58,417 nucleotides of DNA from Rhizobium sp. Q54 (GTDB lineage Bacteria > Pseudomonadota > Alphaproteobacteria > UBA828). The notes below the pieces were generated by a model. That model was not told the DNA's origin. It made no database searches and was given only the letters and a program-made list of their open reading frames with translations. The stretch spans positions 1-58,417 of the forward strand of contig CAMDDO010000002.1 of the NCBI GenBank assembly GCA_945892755.1. The letters run 5' to 3'. Positions 18,266-26,429 of this stretch are shown piece after piece. Position 1 is the stretch's first letter. Every line of letters begins with the position of its first letter. The translations under genes were made by a program, and so were the position numbers.

Positions 18266-19792
18266 TCAGACGTCGTGCATATCGTCGAGTTGCGCCTTGA
18301 TGCTATTGCAGCACTCCTCGGCCGACTGCTTGCCGGCCACGAGCTTCTGCGCCTCGGTCGCCATGATCTGATGATATTCGTTGGTATTCGGAATCTTCGG
18401 GCCGAGCACGAAGTGCGGGTCCTTGATACCGAGGTCATAGACCGCGTCGAAGGTCAGCGCGTTCGGCATGGTGGTCGGACGCTTGCGCGCCGCCGCCACC
18501 TCGGGTACCGCGAGCACGGACTTGCGGGTCGGCGTGCCGCCAAGGCCCTTGAGCACCTCGAGCTGGTTGTCTTTCGAGACCGACCAGATCGCGAAAATGT
18601 AGGCAGCCCGCTTCAGATCGTCGGACGCGTTGCCGTTGATGCCGATGCCGCCGATGCCGCAATTGGTGCCATTCACCGCCTGCCCGCCATTGACGATCCA
18701 GCTCGCCTCGCCCTTCGGGCAGGGCGCATAGGCAGTTTTGCCGCCGGCCGCCGCCGAGGTCTTCTCGTCTTCGATCGAGGCGGCGAACTCGTGATACTGC
18801 ACTTGCGAGGCCACCTTGCCGGCCTGGTAGACGCTGTTCAGCTCGATCGTGCCATTGGCCAAATTGTCGGGATGGCAAACGTCCGCGTGTTCCTTGTATT
18901 TCTGCATGATCAGCACCGACTGCTTATCGCCCCAATTGGTCGGGCCGGGGGTCTTGCTGCCGATCTTGTCGTCGACCGAGAAGTCCTGCCAACGCCCGTT
19001 CGCGAACATCATGCGCTGAATGTCGAGCTGGGTGGTCCAGGCGAACGAACCATGATGCTGGGCGTAGCCATAAGGCACGTCCGTACCGCTCTCCTTCAGC
19101 TTCTTGAAGAACGCGGTGAACTCGGTGAGGTTCTTCCAGGTCGTGTCGGCCGTGAATTCCATCCGATAGCCATGGTCCTTCTCGAAGTCCTTACTGTACT
19201 TCTCGAACAGATCCTGGCGGTAGAATGTGCACGCGACCGCCGCATCGTATGGCAATGCGACGAGACGCTCGCTTGAGTAATAATGGCCGCAGGCGTCGAG
19301 GAAGTTCTCGAACCAAACGTCCTTGCCATAGCCCTCGGGGTCTTGCGGCAGGGTATCGTCAGTGAGGTATGGCGTGTAATCGGCATAGTAGTCGGCGAAA
19401 GGCGATCCAATCGGCTTGTCTTGCACATAGTTCAGATGGAAGTCGGACTTGCCGCTTCTGAGATCGATGCCGACCTTCTGCTGCACGGTCGGCAGCTGGT
19501 CGGTCAGGATTTCGACCTCGATGCCGGTTAGATCGTAGAAGACCTTGAGCTTCTCCTTGATCGCGAAGGACGGCGGCGTGTTCTCCGACATGAACACGAG
19601 CTTCGAGCCGCTGTACTGCTTCCACTTCGCATCGTCCGACGACGCGGCGTAAACCGGCCGGCGCGTGATGACCGAGTTCAGCCCGACCGCGATCGACCCC
19701 GCGCCAAGCGCCACGGCGGCGCTGCCGCCAAGCTCGAGGAACTTGCGACGGCTGATCGTCTTGTAGAGCGCATTCTTTGGCTTATAGAACAT
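18266..19792 (-). CDS. ABC importer extracellular solute-binding protein (family 1), Tat-exported
   Basis: The 508-residue periplasmic receptor begins with a twin-arginine signal: SRRKFLELGG at about residues 14-23, then a hydrophobic stretch and YAASSD as cleavage region. The mature protein looks like a family 1 (sugar/polyol) binding protein, with VFYDLTGIEVEI, DFHLNYVQ and a long C-terminal lobe. The ATG at 19792 follows AGGGGG; a TTG one codon earlier is possible. Tat export implies folding or cofactor binding before export. It is the first gene of the importer and probably of the importer-aco operon. Confidence 0.9.
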   Translation of the reverse strand: MFYKPKNALYKTISRRKFLELGGSAAVALGAGSIAVGLNSVITRRPVYAASSDDAKWKQYSGSKLVFMSENTPPSFAIKEKLKVFYDLTGIEVEILTDQLPTVQQKVGIDLRSGKSDFHLNYVQDKPIGSPFADYYADYTPYLTDDTLPQDPEGYGKDVWFENFLDACGHYYSSERLVALPYDAAVACTFYRQDLFEKYSKDFEKDHGYRMEFTADTTWKNLTEFTAFFKKLKESGTDVPYGYAQHHGSFAWTTQLDIQRMMFANGRWQDFSVDDKIGSKTPGPTNWGDKQSVLIMQKYKEHADVCHPDNLANGTIELNSVYQAGKVASQVQYHEFAASIEDEKTSAAAGGKTAYAPCPKGEASWIVNGGQAVNGTNCGIGGIGINGNASDDLKRAAYIFAIWSVSKDNQLEVLKGLGGTPTRKSVLAVPEVAAARKRPTTMPNALTFDAVYDLGIKDPHFVLGPKIPNTNEYHQIMATEAQKLVAGKQSAEECCNSIKAQLDDMHDV

Positions 19793-20097
19793 CAATACCC
19801 CCTGATTTTAAGTGCCCGTTGTCCCAATCTCGCCTCTGTGCGGCCGCCGCTTTGCTCAGCATGCCAGCGCATTTCTCGGCGCGGACCCGAGCCAGGAAGT
19901 CCGCGACGGCGCGCCCTTTCTCGTGGCGCAATGCTTCGATGGGCGCACTAAATCATTGCCGGGGCGGGCGTGTCAATTCGCCACTGGCCCGTAATTCGCC
20001 AGTTAAATTCGTTCAGCCTGAGGAAAGTCCAATAGAGGCAAGAAGGCCGGGGAACCGGGCCTCGTCGTGTTTACGCGCCCAAGTCGGAGCGCCACGG
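19793..20097. other. Intergenic region upstream of the importer operon
   Basis: About 305 nt without a gene. It should contain the importer promoter on the minus strand, but no good -35/-10 pair was identified. A near-direct repeat TTCGCCA(C/G)T occurs at about 19976 and 19994. A hairpin near 20044-20062 is listed separately. Confidence 0.4.
20044..20062 (-). terminator. Possible terminator after the SDR gene
   Basis: On the minus strand AGGCCCGG and CCCGGCCT form a stem with one mismatch and a three-base loop, about 36 nt after the SDR stop. The following bases are pyrimidine-rich (TCTTGCCTC) but not a clean T-run. Confidence 0.4.
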
Positions 20098-20847
20098 TCA
20101 GAACATGACCTGTCCCCGGTCGTAGCCGAGCGCTTGGCCGGTGATGTCCTTGGCCGCGGGCGAGGCGAAAAACAGGAACACACCCGCCATATCGTCCGGC
20201 TCGATCCAGCCGCGATGAACCACCATCTGGGCGAAATAGGTCTTGCGCACCTCGGGCGTGATGCCGGTCTCGTTCATTTCGGTGCGCGTGGTGCCGGGGC
20301 AGACCGCATTCACCGTGATACCGCGCGGGCCGAGCTCGTGGGCCAGCGCGCGCATCATGCCGATCAGACCATGTTTCGACGCGCAATAAGCGGCGTAATC
20401 CGCTCCCGCCGCCTTCGACCAGACCGAGCCGGTGAATACGATGCTACCGCCCGAGCCCATATTGGGCACGACCGCGCGCGTGACATAGAATTGGCCGCTC
20501 AGATTGATCGCCATGGTGCGCTCGAAAATCTCATCGACCTCGTCGCGCGGCCCGGCGGTCGGCGTTTGGACGCAGATGGCCGCGTTGTTGATCAGCACGT
20601 CCAGCGGCCCGAGCGCGCCGACCTTGTCATAGACCTCGGCGCGGTTGGCGATATCGCAGCGCACGGCGCGAACAGCGCGCCCGGTCGCGCGTTCGAGCGA
20701 AGCCGCCGCCGGCACGACCTGTTCGCCCGAGGCCAGGATCGCGACCTCCGCCCCCGCCTCGGCAAAGGCTTTGGCCAACGCATAGCCGATCCCGCGCGAC
20801 GCGCCGGTGATCAGCACGCGCTTGCCCGCCACATCGAATGGACCCAT
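20098..20847 (-). CDS. Short-chain dehydrogenase/reductase (SDR)
   Basis: This 249-residue classical SDR has the NAD(P)-binding TGASRGIG near residue 14, NNAA at the end of strand 4, the catalytic serine in TGSVWS and the YCASK active-site Tyr/Lys pair. The C-terminus ends ITGQALGYDRGQVMF, a usual SDR tail. The start at 20847 follows GGGAG. Co-orientation with the importer and aco genes suggests oxidation of an imported alcohol (for example a diol or polyol) but substrate cannot be read from sequence. It is divergent from the NUDIX gene at 20930. Confidence 0.88.
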   Translation of the reverse strand: MGPFDVAGKRVLITGASRGIGYALAKAFAEAGAEVAILASGEQVVPAAASLERATGRAVRAVRCDIANRAEVYDKVGALGPLDVLINNAAICVQTPTAGPRDEVDEIFERTMAINLSGQFYVTRAVVPNMGSGGSIVFTGSVWSKAAGADYAAYCASKHGLIGMMRALAHELGPRGITVNAVCPGTTRTEMNETGITPEVRKTYFAQMVVHRGWIEPDDMAGVFLFFASPAAKDITGQALGYDRGQVMF

Positions 20848-20929
20848 ATGAGCATCTCCCTCGACGAGCCCGAGCTTGCCCAAGGTGCCGACCCCTGGCA
20901 AGTATGGCGCGGTTGGCCCCGGAGGACCT

Positions 20930-21331
20930 GTGTACGGACCTGAAAATCTGCGGACTTATGGCATCTTGCTGCGTGCGAGCCGCGTGCTGATCAGTGCCGA
21001 GCGCGTGGCGGGCCGCGAGATCTTGAAATTCCCCGGCGGCGGCACCGAAGCCAACGAGACCCCGGAACAAGGCCTCATTCGTGAGTTCCACGAGGAATGC
21101 TCGATTCTGATCAGGCCACTCCGGCTGCTCCATGCGCCGGGCACGCTCTTGAGCCCGTGGACCCACACCAATTACACGCCGATGTACTATCTGGTGGAAG
21201 GCGAAGGCGAAGTAAGCACACCCGCGCACGAACCGGTCGAGATGCGCTTTTTGACACCTGACGAGGCCATCGCCAGCGGCCTGATGGCCGATCCCGAGAT
21301 CCTCGCGCTCAAGCGTGCGCTGGTTCGGTGA
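20930..21331 (+). CDS. NUDIX hydrolase
   Basis: The 133-residue protein has a NUDIX box [20 protein letters not shown] whose glutamates match the metal-binding pattern; the usual Gly after EEx is replaced by Ser (EECSI). A GTG at 20930 follows GGAGG with short spacing and is preferred over an in-frame TTG at 20876, which would add a Gly/Pro-rich tail. Its last four bases overlap the GTG start of the copper ATPase (GTGA), which is unusual company for a NUDIX gene. Substrate unknown. Confidence 0.8.
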   Translation: MYGPENLRTYGILLRASRVLISAERVAGREILKFPGGGTEANETPEQGLIREFHEECSILIRPLRLLHAPGTLLSPWTHTNYTPMYYLVEGEGEVSTPAHEPVEMRFLTPDEAIASGLMADPEILALKRALVR

Positions 21332-23643
21332 ACGCCTCGCACAAGGTCAAGGATCCGGTTTGCGGGATGAGCGTTGATCCGCTCACCGCAAAACACAAAG
21401 CGGCACACGACGGCACGAGTTATTTTTTCTGCGGCGCCGGCTGCCGGACAAAGTTCATGGCCGCGCCCTCGCGTTATCTGAGCCCACAGCCGGCCAAGCC
21501 GAGCCCGGCGCCGGCCCCTAAGGGCACCGTCTACACCTGCCCGATGCACCCCGAAATTCGCCAGATCGGCCCGGGCGCCTGCCCGATCTGCGGCATGGCG
21601 CTCGAGCCCGAGCAGGCGAGCGCGGAAACCGGCCCCAACCCCGAGCTCGCCGACATGACGCGGCGCTTCTGGATCGGGCTCGCGCTGACGTTCCCGGTGA
21701 TCGCGCTCGAAATGGGCGGCCACCTCACCGGGCTTCACATGCTGGTGCCGAAAAACATTTCGCTCTGGCTCCAGCTCGCGCTCGCGACGCCCGTGGTGCT
21801 GTGGGCGGGCTGGCCCTTCTTCGTGCGCGGCTGGCATTCGATCGTCAGGCGCCGGCTCAATATGTTCACGCTGATCGCCATCGGCACCGGGGTGGCCTGG
21901 GCCTATAGCGTCGTCGCGGTGCTGGCGCCTAGCGCCTTCCCCGCCGCGTTCCGCGCTCATGACGGCACGGTCTCGGTCTATTTCGAGGCCGGCGCGGTGA
22001 TCACCGTGCTCGTGCTGCTCGGTCAGGTGCTCGAGCTCAGGGCGCGCGAGCGCACGGGCGGCGCGATCCGCGCGCTGCTCGGCCTCGCGCCGAAAACCGC
22101 GCGGCGCCTGAACAGCGACGAGACGGAAACCGAGATCGCGCTCGAAGCGATCGCGGTCGGCGATCGGCTCCGCATCCGTCCCGGCGAGAAGGTGCCGGTC
22201 GATGGGCGCGTGATCGAGGGTCGCTCCGCGCTCGATGAATCGATGGTCACCGGCGAATCCATGCCAGTCACCAAATCGGTCGGCGATGCGCTGATCGGCG
22301 GCACGATCAATCAAAGCGGCGCGCTGATCATGCGGGCGGAAAAAATCGGCCGCGACACCATGCTGGCGCGTATCGTGCAGATGGTGGCCGAGGCGCAAAG
22401 AAGTCGCGCGCCAATCCAGCGTCTCGCCGACCTAGTCTCTTCCTGGTTCGTGCCGGCGGTCGTCGCGGTCGCCATGCTCGCCTTCGCCGGTTGGTCGAGC
22501 TGGGGGCCATCGCCCTCGCTTGCCTATGGACTGGTCACGGCGGTCGCGGTCTTGATCATCGCCTGCCCGTGCGCGCTTGGTCTCGCGACGCCGATGTCGA
22601 TCATGGTCGGCGTCGGGCGCGGCGCGTTGATCGGCGTTCTGATCAAGAACGCCGAGGCGCTCGAACGGTTGGAAAAGGTCGATACGCTGGTGGTCGACAA
22701 GACCGGCACGTTGACCGAGGGCAGACCGGTCGTGACCGCGATCGTGCCCGCCGCCGGAATCGACGAGACCGAGCTTCTGCGCCAGGCGGCCAGCCTCGAG
22801 CGGGCGAGCGAGCATCCTCTGGCGCACGCCATCGTCGCGGCGGCTGAGGCACGCGGGCTCGCGCTCGCGCCGGTTACGGCATTCGATAGCCTGAGCGGCA
22901 AGGGCGCCAAGGGCACGATCGAGGGCCGCGCCATCATGCTCGGCAATGCGGCGTTCCTCGCCGAGCACGGCATCGAGACGCGAGCCATGGCCGAGCGGGC
23001 CGATGCGCTGCGCGCCGATGGCGCGACCGCGATCTTCGCCGCGCTCGAAGGAAGGCTTGCCGGCATTTTCGCGATCGCCGATCCGATCAAGGCGACCACG
23101 CCGGCGGCGATCGACGCGCTCACGCGCGCGGGCCTTCGCATCGTCATGCTGACCGGCGACAACCTCAGAACCGCGCAAGCGGTTGCGCGCCGGCTCGGCA
23201 TCGCCGAGGTCGAGGCCGAGGTACTGCCCGATCAAAAGAGCGCCGTGGTCGAACGGCTGAAGCGCGCCGGGCGCGTGGTCGCCATGGCGGGCGATGGGGT
23301 GAACGATGCGCCGGCCCTGGCCGCGGCCGATGTCGGCATCGCGATGGGTTCGGGAACGGACGTCGCGATCGAAAGCGCGGGCGTCACGCTTCTCAAGGGC
23401 GATCTCAACGGCATCGTGCGCGCGCGCCTCCTCTCGCGCGCCACCATGCGCAATATCCGCCAGAACCTCTTCTTCGCCTTCGCCTACAACGCGGCGGGCA
23501 TCCCGATCGCGGCGGGCGTGCTCTACCCCTTCTTCGGCATCACGCTCTCGCCGATCATCGCCGCGGCGGCCATGGCGCTCTCGTCGGTCAGCGTGGTCGG
23601 CAATGCGCTCCGCTTGAGGCTGGCGGCAAGCGCGCGGGATTGA
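21328..23643 (+). CDS. Copper-translocating P1B-type ATPase with N-terminal YHS and heavy-metal-binding domains
   Basis: This 771-residue pump should export Cu(I) from the cytosol. In order: a YHS domain ([10 protein letters not shown], about residues 9-50), a Cys/His-rich metal-binding module (YTCPMHPEI ... [10 protein letters not shown]), membrane helices, the actuator TGES, the ion-path motif CPC at residues 413-415, the phosphorylated Asp457 in DKTGTLTEG, the SEHP loop and the hinge [16 protein letters not shown]. It lacks the usual CxxC MBD ferredoxin-like repeats. The GTG start overlaps the NUDIX stop. The stop faces that of the methyltransferase in the palindrome TGAGCGCTCA (23641-23650). 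Confidence 0.93.
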   Translation: MNASHKVKDPVCGMSVDPLTAKHKAAHDGTSYFFCGAGCRTKFMAAPSRYLSPQPAKPSPAPAPKGTVYTCPMHPEIRQIGPGACPICGMALEPEQASAETGPNPELADMTRRFWIGLALTFPVIALEMGGHLTGLHMLVPKNISLWLQLALATPVVLWAGWPFFVRGWHSIVRRRLNMFTLIAIGTGVAWAYSVVAVLAPSAFPAAFRAHDGTVSVYFEAGAVITVLVLLGQVLELRARERTGGAIRALLGLAPKTARRLNSDETETEIALEAIAVGDRLRIRPGEKVPVDGRVIEGRSALDESMVTGESMPVTKSVGDALIGGTINQSGALIMRAEKIGRDTMLARIVQMVAEAQRSRAPIQRLADLVSSWFVPAVVAVAMLAFAGWSSWGPSPSLAYGLVTAVAVLIIACPCALGLATPMSIMVGVGRGALIGVLIKNAEALERLEKVDTLVVDKTGTLTEGRPVVTAIVPAAGIDETELLRQAASLERASEHPLAHAIVAAAEARGLALAPVTAFDSLSGKGAKGTIEGRAIMLGNAAFLAEHGIETRAMAERADALRADGATAIFAALEGRLAGIFAIADPIKATTPAAIDALTRAGLRIVMLTGDNLRTAQAVARRLGIAEVEAEVLPDQKSAVVERLKRAGRVVAMAGDGVNDAPALAAADVGIAMGSGTDVAIESAGVTLLKGDLNGIVRARLLSRATMRNIRQNLFFAFAYNAAGIPIAAGVLYPFFGITLSPIIAAAAMALSSVSVVGNALRLRLAASARD

Positions 23644-23647
23644 GCGC

Positions 23648-24268
23648 TCAGACCGGCACGCGCGCGACGATCAGCTTGATCATATCGCGAAAAAGGAACC
23701 GCTCCTCGATCATGATCAATCCCGCCTCGCTCACATGGCGCGCGGTCTCGCGGTCAAAGCCTGCGCCATAAGCAAAGCGCACCCATGGCGACCAGAGCCA
23801 TTGCACGAAGCGGCGAACCGGGTGTCGGGAATAGACATATTCGAGCAAGCGGATCTCGCCACCCGGGCGCACGATGCGCTTCAATTCCAACAACGTGGGG
23901 TGCTGATCGTCGGGCGCGAGTACGCAAAATAAGAACGTCGCGACCGCTGCATCGAAGCCCGAATCGGCGAATGCTGTATGCCTGATATCCATTTGCGCCA
24001 GGCGCGCGACAATGCCGAGAGCGGCGGCCTTGGCCTTGGCCCGTCCCAGCATGGCGCGCGACAAATCGATGCCGACGACCCAGGTGCCCGGCGCATAGAA
24101 CGGCATGTTGCAGCCCGTGCCGACGCCCGCATCGAGCACGGCGCCATTCAAACCTGCGAATAGGACGGGACGGAGCGGACGATAGCGCTTGGTTTCAAAC
24201 GACCGGTCGAGCCGATCATAGAAACGCGCTATGCGCTCATATTTGGCGCGGATCGAGCCATGACGCAT
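23648..24268 (-). CDS. Class I SAM-dependent methyltransferase
   Basis: The 206-residue protein has motif I LDAGVGTGCNMPFY, an acidic VGIDLS after strand 2, and PGGEIRLLEYV, typical of UbiE/phosphatidylethanolamine-type methyltransferases. Its substrate is not evident. It is the last gene of the minus-strand copper cluster, 86 nt after the Met/His-rich gene, so its membership in that operon is likely but unproved. Only four bases separate its stop from that of the convergent copper ATPase. Confidence 0.85.
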   Translation of the reverse strand: MRHGSIRAKYERIARFYDRLDRSFETKRYRPLRPVLFAGLNGAVLDAGVGTGCNMPFYAPGTWVVGIDLSRAMLGRAKAKAAALGIVARLAQMDIRHTAFADSGFDAAVATFLFCVLAPDDQHPTLLELKRIVRPGGEIRLLEYVYSRHPVRRFVQWLWSPWVRFAYGAGFDRETARHVSEAGLIMIEERFLFRDMIKLIVARVPV

Positions 24269-24354
24269 CGTCGTGCTCCATCTCCGCGCCGATCAGCCCG
24301 CCCGACGCGCGGTCGCGATTGACCGCGCCAACATAGCGAAGTCTCGACCTGGAA

Positions 24355-24939
24355 TCAGTCGACTTCCCAAGTCTGGCCGTCGCGCCGATCGATCATGAGT
24401 TTGTGCACCAGGCTGCCATCCGCCGTCGTGATCTCGGCCGCGAATGAAAAATCGCCGCCGGGCTCGAGCTTGCCAATCTTGAGACGCTTATTGTTGGCGA
24501 TCAGCGCCGCGAGTTTTTTCGTCACCTCGTCGGCGGTGAGCAAGCGGGCGAAGCCATGCCGCGCCATGCCGGCCTTGCCGTGTTTTCCTGCCTCATCGCC
24601 ACCCATCATGCCCGAATGACCTTTCATCATGCCGTGCATGTCATGGCCCTTCATGCCGCCTTGCGGAGGATGTGCGCCGCCCCCTTTCATCATCTCACCC
24701 ATCATCGCCATCATGCGGCCACACATCATCGTGTTCGTGCCGTCCATCTGCATGGCCTCGGCGGCGGCTTCGTCGTCGCCGACGGCGGGCGCCGGCGTGC
24801 TGGAATCGGGACTCGTCGCAGCACCTTCATCCGGGTGGTGCGCGTCGGCCTGCTGATCCTTGTCCTGCGCGAACGCGCCGCCTGAGAACGCGAGGCCAAA
24901 GGCCAGCGCGGAGATCAATGCGAGTTTGCGAGCATTCAT
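24355..24939 (-). CDS. Exported Met/His-rich protein, probable periplasmic copper binder
   Basis: The 194-residue product has a signal peptide (about residues 1-24, ending GAFAQ). The middle is extremely rich in Met, His and Gly (MMCGRMMAMMGEMM, then repeated GMKGH/GMM units to about residue 125), a pattern that binds Cu(I). The C-terminal 60 residues are a folded-looking domain with KLEPGGDFSFAAEI and a final QTWEVD. It lies between the cupredoxin and the methyltransferase. The family is not recognised; the copper role is inferred from composition and context. Confidence 0.75.
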   Translation of the reverse strand: MNARKLALISALAFGLAFSGGAFAQDKDQQADAHHPDEGAATSPDSSTPAPAVGDDEAAAEAMQMDGTNTMMCGRMMAMMGEMMKGGGAHPPQGGMKGHDMHGMMKGHSGMMGGDEAGKHGKAGMARHGFARLLTADEVTKKLAALIANNKRLKIGKLEPGGDFSFAAEITTADGSLVHKLMIDRRDGQTWEVD

Positions 24940-25053
24940 GACGCACTCCTATCGTAATATGCGCACCGGAAATCGCGGCTCGCGCCGGCGCGCGGTTGAT
25001 CGGCAGGATCGAAGCGTGCCGCCGCCCAGGCCTTGACCTGGCGCAAACGCGCC

Positions 25054-25071
25054 GATCACGTCTCGGTGATC
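25054..25071 (-). promoter_or_regulatory. Hairpin between cupredoxin and Met/His-rich genes
   Basis: GATCAC (25054-25059) pairs with GTGATC (25066-25071) around a 6-nt loop, flanked by GC-rich GGCGCA and TGCGCGCC that can extend the stem imperfectly. It lies in the 169-nt intercistronic gap. It could be a partial terminator or mRNA stabiliser. Confidence 0.35.
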
Positions 25072-25108
25072 ATGCGCGCCAGAGCCGGCTCTCATGCTTG
25101 GTCATGGC

Positions 25109-25675
25109 TCAGTTCACCTCGATCGGACCCTTCATGCCGACCTCGGGATGGCCGGGCATGTTGCACGAGAACTCGAAGCTGCCGGCCTTGCTGAAGGCCC
25201 AGACGATCTCCTTGGTCTCGCCGACCTGGATCACGACCGTATTGCCGGCCGAGGCATGCTGGGCGGCATGTTCAGGCGATGTCATGTCCATATCCATCTC
25301 GGCCATATGCGTCATCATTTCGCGCGCGACTTCCTGATAGGCCGGGTCGCCGATCGTCAGTTCATGCGGCTGCTCGCCCTTGTTTGTGATGACAAGCCGG
25401 ATGGTCTCGCCGGCCTTGGCATCGATTTTCTCGATGTCGAATTTTATTTCCGACGCCTCGACAGTGATGGTTCGCGACACCTTGGCGGGATCGCCCTTCA
25501 TGCCGAAAGCCGAGGTGTCGGCCAATTTGGTCTCGAATTTCTCCATGCCGGCCATGTGGCCCTTATCATGGGATTTCTTGCCATCTTCATGGCCGCTGCT
25601 GCCGGCGAACGCACCGCCCGAAAGCAATGCGACAAGGCTCAGCGCATAGAACGAAAATAAAATCGATCGAATCAC
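25109..25675 (-). CDS. Periplasmic cupredoxin-domain protein (copper resistance)
   Basis: The 188-residue exported protein has a signal peptide (about 1-24, GGAFAG), a His/Lys-rich linker, then a plastocyanin-like domain. Type-1 copper ligands are visible: His in QPHELTIG, and Cys, His, Met in CNMPGHPEVGM near the C-terminus. Met/His-rich EMMTHMAEMDMDMTSPEH adds extra copper sites. It is close to CopI-type cupredoxins that protect the periplasm. It sits 34 nt downstream of copB on the same strand. Confidence 0.88.
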   Translation of the reverse strand: MIRSILFSFYALSLVALLSGGAFAGSSGHEDGKKSHDKGHMAGMEKFETKLADTSAFGMKGDPAKVSRTITVEASEIKFDIEKIDAKAGETIRLVITNKGEQPHELTIGDPAYQEVAREMMTHMAEMDMDMTSPEHAAQHASAGNTVVIQVGETKEIVWAFSKAGSFEFSCNMPGHPEVGMKGPIEVN

Positions 25676-25709
25676 GGATACTCTCCATCAAGGATGTGGG
25701 TTACCAACG

Positions 25710-26429
25710 TCAAAACCAGAAGCGCAGGCCAAGGCGCACTGTCGCTTCCGATGGGTCTTCGCCGTCGTCGCGGGCGAGCCTTCCGGTTTCGCCAAGCTTC
25801 CGAGCCCAGACGAGATCGACATAGGGCGCGAACTTGCGCGCGATCTCGTAGCGCAGCTGCAAGCCGAGCTCGATCTCGCTGAGTCCGGCGCCGATGCCGG
25901 CCTCCTCGACATCCTGGGCGAACAGATTCGCTTCGAGATGCGGCTCGGCGATCAGCCGCTGCGTGATCAAGAGATCGAAGCTCTGTTCGAGGCGAAGCGA
26001 GACATCGCCTTCGGTCGAGACAAACAGGCTGGCCTCGGTCTCGAAGAAATAAGGCGCGAGGCCAACCACGCTGGCCGCGAGATAGGTTTCATCGATCGGC
26101 TCGAAGTCGTGGCGCAAACCAACAAGCGCGTCCCAGAAATCGTCGAAATTCCAGCCATAATAGAGCTGCGCCTCGGCGTCCTCGACATCGCCGTCGGGCA
26201 CGTGACCCTCCGAGCGCAGCCAGACCCGCTCATAGTCGCCACCGACCCAGCCATCGATATCCCAGGTGAACAGGCCGTCATCCTGCGGCGAATAATCGAG
26301 CTCGGTCTTGATCATGTTAAAGATCGAGGCGTCTTCGGCGTGTTGCACCAGGCCGGGTTCTTCCGCCGCGACCGATGTGGCGGCGAGCGCGATAACGCCG
26401 ACCGCGACACTGAAAAGAGCGCGCCGCAT
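25710..26429 (-). CDS. copB: Copper resistance outer-membrane protein CopB
   Basis: The 239-residue product has a signal peptide (about 1-22) and a beta-barrel pattern of alternating strands ending in LRLGLRFWF-type aromatic C-terminus (final Phe), as expected for an outer-membrane protein. Family blocks include DIDGWVGGDYERVWLRSEG, QLYYGWNFDDFWDALVGLRHD and GLSEIELGLQLRYEI. The usual Met/His-rich N-terminal repeats are absent. Its ATG shares a base with the copA stop (TGATG). Confidence 0.92.
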   Translation of the reverse strand: MRRALFSVAVGVIALAATSVAAEEPGLVQHAEDASIFNMIKTELDYSPQDDGLFTWDIDGWVGGDYERVWLRSEGHVPDGDVEDAEAQLYYGWNFDDFWDALVGLRHDFEPIDETYLAASVVGLAPYFFETEASLFVSTEGDVSLRLEQSFDLLITQRLIAEPHLEANLFAQDVEEAGIGAGLSEIELGLQLRYEIARKFAPYVDLVWARKLGETGRLARDDGEDPSEATVRLGLRFWF

